NCBI GenBank assembly: GCA_035041965.1
Contig: JAPYMA010001129.1
Location: 19,198-83,197, forward strand
Direction of reading: 5' to 3'
DNA from: Anisakis pegreffii
Lineage: Eukaryota > Nematoda > Chromadorea > Rhabditida > Anisakidae
Length of the DNA stretch: 64,000 nucleotides
The notes under the pieces were generated by a model. It was not told the DNA's origin, did no database searches, and saw only the letters and a list, made by a program, of their open reading frames with translations. Shown in pieces: positions 1 through 29,831 of the stretch (position 1 is its first letter; every line of letters begins with the position of its first letter). Made by a program: the position numbers and the translations under genes.

Positions 1-18907
<18,907 letters not shown>

Positions 18908-21900
18908 TGTTTTTTGAGCGTTTCATTATCATTATTATTGTTGTTATTGTCATAGTTGCTGTTATTTCAGTTTCAGTTATATCCATTCGTTTAATTACTA
19001 ATTTATATATCTCTTTCTTTGTTTATTTATTATTTTCAACACGATACATCATGTTTATGTGTGATATCTATTGTATGAATATCAAAAGAGGGAACAGCAG
19101 CTATTGGTCAACCTGAATATTATTGTGATGAATATTATTATTGATGATGATGGTTATGAGAGCTGATTTTTGTGGTTGTTTCTGTTATTATTTTTGAATG
19201 ATCTTATATTAGTAGTCTTTATTATATTCATTTTTCTTTGATATCTTTTACATAATAATTCTTCTCGTCAACGCATTACGACCAGTGAGTGCAAAATGCG
19301 TTGTCGTTTTTTGTTTTTTGACGGTTCCATTCAGTCTTTTTTTTTCGTGTGTATGACGCAATTTAAATGTTCTTGAACTTTTATTATGCAGACAGATCTC
19401 GTGGCATTTTTTGATTGTTCATTATACCTACGTACATGTATGGGTTGTTGATTAATTGAGGCTAAATGTAATTGATGTGGATGTTAGCATGCGATTGACC
19501 GTGTTATTGTTCGCTTTATTCCTATTGTGAAGAACTGTTTTATCTTTATCGTTATCAACAACGTTTATTTTGTAGAATGATTGGTGCGCGTACGATTTTT
19601 TTCTGTAATTCTCGGCGAGTTCTTTTAAAATTTTTCTTAGCCGATTGCTTGTTCACATTCATATTCTATCAATTGCGTATTTTATCAATCATATTTTTTG
19701 TTCTTGTTTTTATACGCTACGATTATTGTTTGTTGTGCTATCATCTCTATGTGTTTGTTATTATCAATATCCTTTATGATTGTTAATTGATTGACAATAC
19801 TGCATGTTTGTTCTGGTTTTTCTTTTTCGGAGTTTATTCATATAACTTGCACTAGTACGTGATTAAATTGGTTTTGATTTGATTTGATTTCATTTTATTT
19901 ATTGTGCTCTTTGTTGTCTCAGTTTGTTCTGATCAAATTTTTGAAAATTTCGAAGATTGCTGAAATGTTGTTGTCTTGCAATATTTCAGGAAACGTATCA
20001 AAGTTTTATCTATTCATAATTGTTTGTATGTGTTGATTGGTTCGCATGTTTGTTTTTATTTTTTCTTCATTTCGATTCCAATTATCATATCGTTTGCTTA
20101 TGCGTTCGTTCTTCGATATATTACTCTAATCTTTTCGAATCATATTTTTTGTAAGTTTGTTTTTCAGAGCATATAATTTCGTTCTTTCACAACCACTACT
20201 CAACCACCAACTATCAGTGATGGTGACTGACGAAATTTTGTTCATGACAAATTTTGATTTCCACGTACGAATGTCCGAAATTATGAAAATGGGCTTCATC
20301 CGTCGGGTTTTGATCGAAAAACTTGGAATTTATACGGTATAAACGAATTACGAGAAGCATAAAAATGACTTTTGATAAGATCAATTTACCATCACTATCA
20401 ACCTTAACATAACGATTGCTTTCAACGAACACATCGTAAATGAGACAAATTTCTTGAGTCGTACTCTGTATGTGCTTGTGTGAGTATTAATACGTTTTCA
20501 TAAAATGAAGCCGATAAGAAAATGTTAAGAGTTTTGTATAGATGATATAATATGTCTTGTACATTTGGCGATTGCAAACTGGTCTATCCTTATTTAATTT
20601 TATTATGTTTATTTCCTTTGTAAGCGGATTCATTAAATCGATTGTTCATTTGTAGTTCAAATTGAGTGTTCACCAAGAATTCATCATACTCATTCTCTGA
20701 ATGTTCAATACTAGTGATAACAGGCACTACTGCTAGTATTGGTAACCACGGTGATAATCTTAAATGAACTCAAAGTGAAAACGTGGCAGCACTAGTAAAA
20801 AATCTGAGAAGGTAAGTATATAATTGAATTATGAAGTTTCATTGCCACTATAATGATAATAATCGTAAGAATGAAGTGTCTAATATAACACTAGGTGATT
20901 GTGTAGTGTGATGATGGTGGTTTTGATGAGATATTATTTTATTTCGGGTGATCGTTGTTCGACATCAATAACAATAACAATAGTTAATTATTAAAATACG
21001 TTCCTAAACAAGCATATACAGAATTATATGGATTGACACAAATGACTTTTGAATTTATAAAACAATGAAGCAAAACATTTCTAACATAACAACAACAATA
21101 ACAAAATATCAACATTTTGTGAACAATATGAAAAGAAAATTATTTAGTACAGCGGTCACTAGAGAAACGCGATTATATTGTGTGGTAAGATATTTTCAAA
21201 TGGTTCAAGAATATGTGAATGAATTATAACGGATAAAATATAAGTTGAATAAACTGTAAAATAATTTACAATAGCAACCAATATTGCACATGTTATAAGT
21301 AAGAAGTAATAAACGCAAACTTCCACAAACTCTGAATTTCACCACGAAAATACTGTTCAGGTTAACGCTTGGCTCTCCACATTCAACAATATATTATTAC
21401 TATCCTCTGCAAGCTAACTATTAGGGAAACATATAAAACAGTTGACCGTAAATGAAGAATATATATACATAGTGATGGAAAAGCATGAAGGAATGCAACT
21501 TGTCATAAGATGAAACAGAAATGTAAGATCAAATAATCAGTACATACCTCTCTTAAGATAACTTGTCAAATAATACATACATAATGACGGTAAAACGTAA
21601 CAGAACAGATTATAACAAATAAAATAGCATAGGATGTCATAATAATATAAGGTAAACGGTAGCACAAAAAATAATTGGACAGGACACGGGAGGGAAACAA
21701 TAAATTTTGTTAAAAACAGTAAAATGAAACGTACGATTAAAAAAACAACAATTGAGTTATTGACAACATAATAATCATCACTGAAATATTATCATTAACT
21801 TAAAGAATAAAACAAAACAACCAGCAACACTTTGCTAGTGTGCTCAGTTAAGATCGTCGTGATCACCCATCATAAACAAACACAACTGAAGAAATGAAAA

Positions 21901-22701
21901 ATGACGAATTATACAATCAAAGTGGTACGAAACGAAAATACTATTCAGTCGTCATTAGTACGAATGATGAGTGCTGTAAAGCAAGTGAGTAGGCAGCTTT
22001 AGGTTGATAATTTGTATAAAAAGGCAACGTGAATTCATTGTGAGATATGACAGAAACGCTGATCAATTGAGAACAACGATAACGATACCGATTTTTTTAA
22101 TATCGGATATCGCTTTGGTGAAATTGTGACATGATTTGATAAGATACGAAAAATGCGAACGATTTACTTGCGTGTTGGTTTTGCGATGAACACTTCAACA
22201 ATCATTTTGGATCACATTTCAAAGTTGTCATTTCAAAAGTTTTTCGTGTCTTTCACCTGATCTTTCAAGGCATCTTGCGATGAGATGTCAATCAGACAAA
22301 AAATGGGCACTCCCAAAGAACTACTACTTCAAATGCAATTTCTATTAGTTTCACGACAAAGCCAATATTTCTGATCACTGCTCCATTCAAACTTCTTGCA
22401 TTCCACTCAATAATATCTCTCCTTAAACAAAACAATGAGATCAGTTCATTATCTGATTCTACTAAAATTCTCCCCATTCCGGATCGTTTCCATCATTCCT
22501 CTTTTTTTCCCCTTTATCACTGTCATCATATTTTCTCGCGCCATCCTTTTTGCCTTTATCATCCTCATTTTTATCATCATCAACATTTTGCTCCTTCTTC
22601 TCCTCGTTCATTTGTGCACTTGTTGCTTGTTTTTTTGTGTCGTTTTGAATCTAAACAATGCGAGAGATTGACTTGAAAATAAATTGAACAGGATTCAGCA
22701 T
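18908..22701. other. Intergenic region between convergent WDFY3 homologue and orphan gene
   Basis: No convincing gene. Very AT-rich with TTATT-type simple sequence; open frames are short and compositionally non-coding. A possible extra 3' exon of the WDFY3 homologue at 20168-20220 (acceptor TTTTTCAG, 17 codons then TGA) matches phase with the donor at 18900 but is not supported by homology. Because the flanking genes converge here, both 3' UTRs must lie in this interval. I found no clear AATAAA close to either stop. Confidence 0.6.
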
Positions 22702-24272
22702 TCAGAAAACAAAAGCATAACAGACCGATATTTGCTCGAACGGTTCAACCAAACTTTTCACATTGTTTGTCGTATCGTTGGCAGTATCTGATTGCGCATC
22801 TGTAAAAATAATAACAATTAAAACAGTGATATGCAGAAAAAGATGAAGTGAATGATTGATTAAACAGAAACCAGGTGCTTGGCGTTCCACATTTTGTGTG
22901 TTATTTGAAAGACCGTGCGTAGTTTCATAATAAGATGCAGACTGTCCAAACTCTTCGTCTTGTTCCTCTTCCTCATCATAATACTCGCCGTCTTCTTCAT
23001 CATAGTCATCCATTAGATCATCTACCCAACGTCCTTTCACTATTATTATTGAAAATAATGAAACTATATGAAATTAAGTTTGAAATTCGATGACCTTAAA
23101 AGTTCATCAACGACGACAGCAACAACACAACAACAACCAAAATAACAATCGAAAATACTTTTCAACATAAAATGAATGAATTGAAAACGAACTTCTCATG
23201 TTGCCTTTCTTCGACATTTCACCCGAAACACCTCTTCCACGAGCTTTTCTAGCAGCACGCGCTTGCTGTTGTCTAAATGCATGCGTAGTCGATTCGGACA
23301 CTCTCGTTTGACTTTCGGTTACTTGAGTTTTAATGATTGTATTAGTAGTACTCATGATAATAATAATGATTTCGATTTACTTCGAATTTGATTATTTTTT
23401 CATTGCTTTTGAGTTAAATGATCAATTATCATTTGTTCAATTTCAAGAAAAGAACGTGATTGGAATCGAGTAAAAACAAAAAAAAATAACGAGGGAAGAG
23501 TGAGTAACTCAAAGACATATAAAAAACCTCTTATCGAAGTGTTCTCTTCTCGTTTGATGGCATCTAACACTGAAACTGGTTCTGGCAACGATTGACTCTG
23601 TTGACGTGCATATTCAGCCTCAGCGAGTAGTTCTGGATCGGACGTGTACCCGGCCGAATCATCTTCGTAATGCTGCTCCACTTGTGATGGTTTCTGGTTT
23701 GGTCGCGACTGCTAGAACGATAATAACGAAATTATAGCATAAACACTTGTAACATAATAATCATCACTATGAAAAAGCAGTCGATATCAATCTTGAGATA
23801 ATGAGAATAGTAACAATAATAATAAGAACACTATTGACATTAGGTTCATGCAAAAACAGTATTTCTTTGCAATCTTCGTTCCTCGAACGCTGAAGCAACG
23901 CATAATTTGAATTCATTTAATTGCCCATGTTAGTTCCATGTAAATTTCTTATCATGGTTGAAATACATTTAAAATCACACTTCAGTTTTTCCTCGCCATT
24001 CGAAAGATTCTTTCTTCTTTTTCACACCGGCAGTATTCAATTTTAGAAGAACACTGAATACAAACTATTGAATTTTGAATACAGTAAAATAACGAAAAGA
24101 AATAACGGAACAACCAACAAACAATAATACGATACGATCAAGAAGTAGAATCGCCTAATTGTACCTGATTAATTATCTAGTAAATCAATCCGACGACATA
24201 TTCAACAAGTACCTTTTTTGCTGCTGCTAAAGCGTCACTCTTGAGCGTTCTTGCTTTTTTTGAGCCGGGCAT
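22702..24272 (-). CDS. Unrecognised small charged protein, five exons
   Basis: I do not recognise this gene. Exons on the minus strand: 24213-24272, 23528-23711, 23193-23321, 22872-23033 and 22702-22799. The phases agree at every junction and give 210 residues ending at TGA 22704-22702. The N-terminus is MPGSKKARTLKSDALAAAKK (basic). Then come an acidic segment with YTSDPELLAEAEYARQQSQS, a VLDAIKREE helix, a strongly basic stretch (RAARKARGRG), the motif RRRWVDDLMDD and a very acidic Asp/Glu/Tyr run. The tail is Asn/Asp/Thr-rich. There is no signal peptide or clear membrane segment in the spliced product. Alternating basic and acidic blocks suggest a nuclear or nucleolar, nucleic-acid- or histone-associated protein, but that is only inference. 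The start is the first Met of the first exon. The acceptor of exon 3 (AAACTCAAG) is weak and could be wrong. Confidence 0.72.
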
Positions 24273-25750
24273 TCCTATCAAAAGTTTTGATGATAGGAAT
24301 AAAGGGCAAATGAACAAAAAACAAATGAATCGCGAATTCCACTGATTAGAGAGAAGAGAACAGCTCATGTAAAAAACCGTACAAGCAAACGGAAACACGG
24401 AATGAACAAAGAATCAAAACTAACGGCTACAAGAAGCCAAAAACTGAGCAGTCCATTGTGGAAACACTGACATGAAAAATGGTTAAGAGGTGAAAAAAGC
24501 TGAGGTTAGCTCAAGCAAGTGCACGTTGTCTATTAGTGTGTAATTGCAAATGGCGTCAGCACAACTTGTCGCAAATTCAGGTGTCGTTAAAAACGTTCGA
24601 ATTCAATTTGAAATTACACTAATTTTTTGGTTTATATGAAATATGAGGTCGTCGCATCTCAAGCTGGAGGAGGCCTTACGTTCTTCGTTGAGAGATGATT
24701 AAAATTAATTTTTGAAGCTGACTGTCAATCAAATAATTTTTATTCCGAGCTGATCGTAAGTCTTGCAAATGATGACCAATGAATCAGTTTCAACATCATC
24801 ATCATCACTTCTTTAATGTGAACAAAGTTGAGATGAGGAAATCCGTGCATTTGCTTTGAAGATCTCAATTTTGTTGTTGCTGTCATCTGTCTGCCCGGTA
24901 CAAATGCCGTTTGCAAATTGCAATTTGCAAACGGCATTTAGAGTGAGTGTACCGGGCAGACTCAGCAGAGAGAAATGGCGAAGTGTTCGTAACACCATTA
25001 GCGGATTTATCCATTGTAGACGTTGTTGAACTATTACGAAAGAAAAATTGTGTTGCGAACGTTTTTGTGGGTCTTATTTGTTTATTTCATTGTTGTGGTA
25101 CTAAGTTGGAGAAGGGATTTACTTTGTTGTTGAAGTTGTTGTTGTTCGTTTGTGGGGAACACGGGATGATGCTTAGTTTTAGGTTGCGTTTTTCGAGTAG
25201 TCCAATCGTGTTGCATTTCTTGATGGTTGTGGGGGGTAATGTTTAAGCAACATGATGATGATGTTTTGATAAATATCATTTACGCTGTCTGTCATTTAAG
25301 TGTTCAACGATTTGTGGTGCTCTCGATCGTGCTTCTAGACTTATTGAAGTGTTTTGAGGGGTATTTTCTGTATTATGGTGTTGTCAAATGATTTTTGGAA
25401 ATGTTTTCAATCATATTTTCGACTAATGCTTAGATATGATTGTTGTGTGTTTAAACGAGTCATTATTTCGATTTAACTTCTTCGCCTAACTGAGCATACG
25501 TTTAAAAATCGCTGTTTATGTGATCGCTGCTCCGATGTTCTCTTCAATTTGTGCAAAATTAATCAAAGTATGCGTTCAAATTCACTGCACAAAACATTAT
25601 GTAGTACCATCATGCAGTGACCATCAGTAAAATAGTTGTAAACAAATTTCAGTGTACTTTTTTTCTTATGATAACTCATCTGTTACTATCATTCATTTTG
25701 ATCGATATGATTTTTCAGTGTTTAGTTTGTTGTTGTTTTAATATCATCAA
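24273..25750. promoter_or_regulatory. Shared upstream region of two divergent genes
   Basis: The minus-strand orphan gene starts at 24272 and the plus-strand ILRUN homologue at 25751, so this roughly 1.5-kb interval must hold both promoters and 5' UTRs. No TATA-like or initiator element can be assigned with confidence. The outstanding feature is the nested palindrome at 24890-24960. No additional gene is seen; the open frame at 24947-25246 starts inside the palindrome and is not protein-like. Confidence 0.6.
24890..24960. repeat. Nested palindrome: perfect 38-bp inverted repeat inside 11-bp inverted repeats
   Basis: Outer arms TCTGCCCGGTA (24890-24900) and TACCGGGCAGA (24950-24960) are exact reverse complements. 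Inside, 24902-24920 and 24921-24939 form a perfect 19+19 bp palindrome with no loop (half-site AAATGCCGTTTGCAAATTG). A 10-nt spacer follows on the right only. It lies between two divergent genes. It could be a tiny foldback element, a cruciform-forming site or a regulatory palindrome; no flanking target duplication is evident. Confidence 0.85.
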
Positions 25751-27717
25751 ATGGACGTTGATGGGGATGTTGACGGCTCATTGGCGCAAGCGCTTTCATG
25801 CATGGCCACAAATGATAAGGAGGTTTTGATTCGACAGTTTCAGAACATCCTCGGTGAGAATCATGTTCTTACACCGGAAGCATGTGCCTTCTTTCTTGAT
25901 ATGAACAATTGGTTTGTAAATTCTTCTATCGTTCTCTTTCATTTCATTTTTATTTACCCACTTTATATCATTCGTCTCATTTTTTGTTCCCTTCCCCTCA
26001 ACCGTTACACTGTAGTTGAAGAAAACTCTACAGCTCATCGAAGAATCTGTCTGAAGTTCTTCACATTTTACCTGAAATTTCATTAAAATAACATTACTTT
26101 AGTGTTGCAATTAAGGAATTTGAATGCTGCGCTAGGAGCGTATTACGATTATGGTTCACCAAATACAATCGGTATGCCTCCACCGGAATACACTACTCGT
26201 TTACCGTCAATGCAGTTCGTTCAGGATATTACTATTGGCGAGGTATTTATCCGTTTAATCAACTACTTCCTTCCAAATTTCTTAGTCACAAATTCTCCAT
26301 TCAAGACGCTAAACGCACCTCTTGGCTCTGACTGACCATGGGGGTTATAGCCTGAGATTTGCCCTGAAACCGAGATCCGTCTCATCCAGAGTTGATATCG
26401 AGGCTTATAGCACCGCGCCTCCGTCCATAAATACGTTAAAAATAAAATTGCCCTCATTGTTACCGTTTTTATTACCTCTGTTGGTGGAACTAGAAATCGA
26501 AATCAGAAGATATTGTTGAAGGGTGAAAGTGTTCCGCCATCGACACGTTTCGTTAAAACATGGCGTGTACGAAACAATGGTTTAGAGTGTTGGCCAGCTG
26601 GATGTTACATAGCATTCATGGAAGGTTCGTTGCCCATATGCATATGTGTATAATTGTGTATTTGATTGAGTAATGTGCCGATTTGATGACCATTTATTGT
26701 GTATTTTGAAGGGGACAAGTTGAGTGAAGTGACTAGATCATGGGTGCAGCCATTGAGAGCTGGTGAAGAGGGTAACGTCAGCGTGGATATGATGAGTCCA
26801 GCAGCGAAAGGAATCTATCAGAGTAGATGGCAGTTGAACACTAGTAATGGTATTCCATTTGGAGGTAGGTTTAACTGTTTTGTTGTTTTTTTTTTGTTGT
26901 TAACGATGCAATCAAGAACACCATCACCAAATTTTCAGTGAATTTATTATAGTTAGTTGCCCGGTGTATCATGTAATTTTTTATGCAGAATCAATTTGGT
27001 GCATTATAACAGTGGACGATATGGGCATACTGGATATCACACAGCAGTTAGCGTGTGCGCCGCTGGGTGTTCGTCCACAAACATCTGAGCAGCAACAAAT
27101 AAGGAATCCATTTGCGAGCAGTTCCGCATCCACTGCTTCATCAAATATGACACGTTTACGCAGTAATTCTGAACGTGATGTATGTCAACTGTTCTCTAAT
27201 TTAGTCGAACGTCTTAACTGATAAAGGAACGAATTGAATAAATTATTCGAGTTTGACGACTTATTAGCGAACGAATCGTGCCCTTCAGTTTACAGTTAAT
27301 TATCATATGTTTGGCTGGTAAAGGGTTTATTAATAAGCGTTTTTGTGACATCAGCAACTAATAGCTTTCAGGGTTTTTGTGGTGGGAATTTCGAGTGTGT
27401 GCCCAGTGTTGGTGGTAGTATGGATAATTTATCGTACGACTCTCCAGCAAGTCCCAACGGAAGTTGTTCATTATACAACGCGGTTGTTAGTCGATTACCT
27501 CAGGTGATCAAGAAGTTTGGTTTGCTTGAACAACTGAATGATTGTCGTTATCAGCACTGGTGAATAAGTAAATTTTCAGCTTCAAAATGCTACTGCAACA
27601 ATTGGAACATCTGCGGCGATGGCCACACATAGCAGATCGGAACCAATTGAAATAGGTAACTTCATGGATGAATCACCCGACGTTCCACCTTGTACACCGT
27701 GCACACCACCACAATAG
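25751..27717 (+). CDS. ILRUN: ILRUN (C6orf106) homologue: UBA-like plus NBR1-like domains
   Basis: Seven exons: 25751-25911, 26116-26242, 26522-26624, 26712-26864, 26989-27179, 27372-27503 and 27580-27717. All phases agree, giving 334 residues. The N-terminal UBA-like domain (about residues 1-65) has the family pattern of ATNDKEVLIRQFQ, then CAFFLDMNNWNLNAALGAYYD. The NBR1-like immunoglobulin-type domain (about 85-215) shows FVQDITIGEGESVPPSTRF, KTWRVRNNGLECWP, MSPAAKGIYQSRWQL, FGESIWCIITVDDMG and LDITQQL. The C-terminal third is Ser/Pro-rich and probably disordered. In vertebrates ILRUN acts in the nucleus on p300/CBP and IRF3 to lower antiviral and inflammatory transcription; its invertebrate role is unknown. 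Start: first Met, immediately before the UBA homology, matching the human protein's short leader. The human protein is slightly shorter, the difference lying in the tail. Very secure. Confidence 0.95.
26290..26440. other. GC-raised island inside ILRUN intron 2
   Basis: About 150 bp with markedly higher GC than the surrounding intron, open in the + frame and partly in the - frame. It contains opposed TTATAGCCT-like and AGGCTTATAG-like words that could form an imperfect hairpin. It is not needed for the gene model, which splices 26242 to 26522 in phase. It may be a degraded mobile-element insertion; no relative is seen elsewhere in the window. Confidence 0.35.
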
Positions 27718-29831
27718 CAGTAGTATTTTTAGAAGTTTGTTTACTATGGAGCGATTATTGTTGTTGTTGTTGTTATTGCACTACATGTAGTCTTGTAAAT
27801 AGGGAAACGACCACAAACCATTAAGGCGTGCTTTCACTCTTGAAGATGCCCTTCGAATTGCTCGTTTACTCAGCAGCAAATACCCGTGTCGTAATTAATG
27901 CTCTTCTTTTGCGCTCACATTCCCACAATCATTGATGAAACCCGAGGCTGATTATTCCGCTAACTGAACTATTATTGTAAATGTTTGGCAGGAATGATTT
28001 TCTCTTCAAACCGATTGATTTTTGCAAAAAGAAAAGCGTTCCTTTCAAGTGCTCTATTCAGCTATTATAAGTAGGTGCGATTCGGCCGAGCATACGGCCA
28101 ACTAAGTATTAACGTTCTGTAAGAGCTGCTGTCTGTACTCATTCGTTCATTCATTTATGGTAGTATTAATGATATGAAAAGTATAATAATGATACAGTGG
28201 ATAATTTTTTATCTGTTTTATAGTGGATACGATATACGATTACGTACTTTCATCGTAATGATGATGGTGATATGTTATTGTCGTTGTTCATTTTATTCGA
28301 ATTGATTTGGTTTCTTTCATTTTGGTTCTGTATAATTTGTTGTTGCGTTGTTTATATCGATTTGAATAATTCGATTTTTCTTGTGATTTTTTCATCACTC
28401 ATTTGATGTACGACATGGCTGTTGATCGTTTCAACTAAATGTTTGTGTGTGTGGATTATTTGTAACATTGTGTTATCTTAAATAGCCAAAAAAGAAAAAT
28501 TTTGTTATCTAAATGCTAAATATTTTTGCAGTATAGATTTTCTTTTTTAAATTCTTTGATATTGCTGTTATTTTGTAGTTTATAATTGTTGTTGTTATCA
28601 CTGTTGGAGATATGGTAATTTTCTTCGTACGTTGATCAGTTTTCAATTTGTCAACCAATACCACGTCTTTGAGCTATACCAATCAATCGTATTTGTTGTT
28701 GTTGGTGTGCAACAATTTATCTATCAGTGAGCAGATATTTTTACAATTTCATTCTCTTTTCTTAGTGTTGTAATATTTGCATCACAGAAGGATCAAGTGT
28801 TGTTTTTATTTTCACAAAGTGAATTTCCTTTTGTTTATGTTAAGTATATACAAACGAAAGTTTGCGTTAGATTGGTTTGTTGATGTGATGTGAACTTGAG
28901 TGTGTGCGCATGTCATAGATGACGTTTTAAGGTGTAGTTTTGTTATTGTTGTTTTTTCGTCCAATATTTTTATCATTATGGTGATTGTTTTTCTCATGAA
29001 TATCATGATCGTTATTATTATCATTTTGATTATATTTTCACTAGTGAATTTCCTCGCTCGCATATGATTTTCACATACAGTTGTATGTATGTATTATTTT
29101 CGCAGATTTGTTGTTATTTTCAGATTTGTTATCAATCATTGTGAAGAATCGAAAATTAATGATATATACTGAATGTGTACTATCTGAATGAATGATCATC
29201 TCTGTATAATAATATATTAAATGATTTCTTCCTGTTTCGGATTTGTCGAATTCACTTCATTAATTTCTTGTTCAGTGTAACTTTGTCAACTAATCGGCCA
29301 ATTTTTTCCAACGTTTCAATCGAAACCATTTTTGTTATCCACATGAAAACCTATAGTCTTTGTTGAAGGGTCTGTATTTGATTCGAATACAAAATCAAAT
29401 TGAGTATAAACTTATATCATCAGATAAGTTTATGCTCTTCACTCATGAAAAGTAAGTGTATAATGTTTGCATACTTTGGTTGGTGTGCGTGAGCGGGAGA
29501 ATGTATTGGCTATTTTATGATCTAAAGATATTTAGTATCGACAGCTTGTGTTAGCTGTAAGACGGCTAGTTGGTATGTGATGAGAATCAGTAAAGCTCGT
29601 GCAAGCTCTTGACTGAAATTGAACAAGGGAAGGGAATTTGGTTGTGAAGGATGATGCATCGAAGCTTGGTTATACATTGATCGGAAATGGTGATTTAGAT
29701 TCGAAAGCAAATAGTAGCAGTGGCAGTAAACAAATTTCATTAAGTGGCTTAATGATTCGACGGTGATGGTGATGTGATGTGCTACTTGCAACTAACTTCT
29801 CGTCATATGGTAGACCTGAGTATCCGACTCA
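27718..29831. other. Intergenic region between ILRUN and SERAC1 homologues
   Basis: Both neighbours run rightward, so this holds the 3' UTR of the first and the promoter of the second. AT-rich, with GTT/TTG-rich simple stretches; no reading frame has protein-like composition. The minus frame at 29522-29791 is open for 89 codons but has no acceptable family resemblance and is treated as chance. Confidence 0.6.

Noticed and set aside
20168..20220. Extra last exon for the WDFY3 homologue
   Set aside because: Phase-compatible with the donor at 18900, but a one-in-three coincidence without homology; reading straight through to TAG 18905 is simpler.
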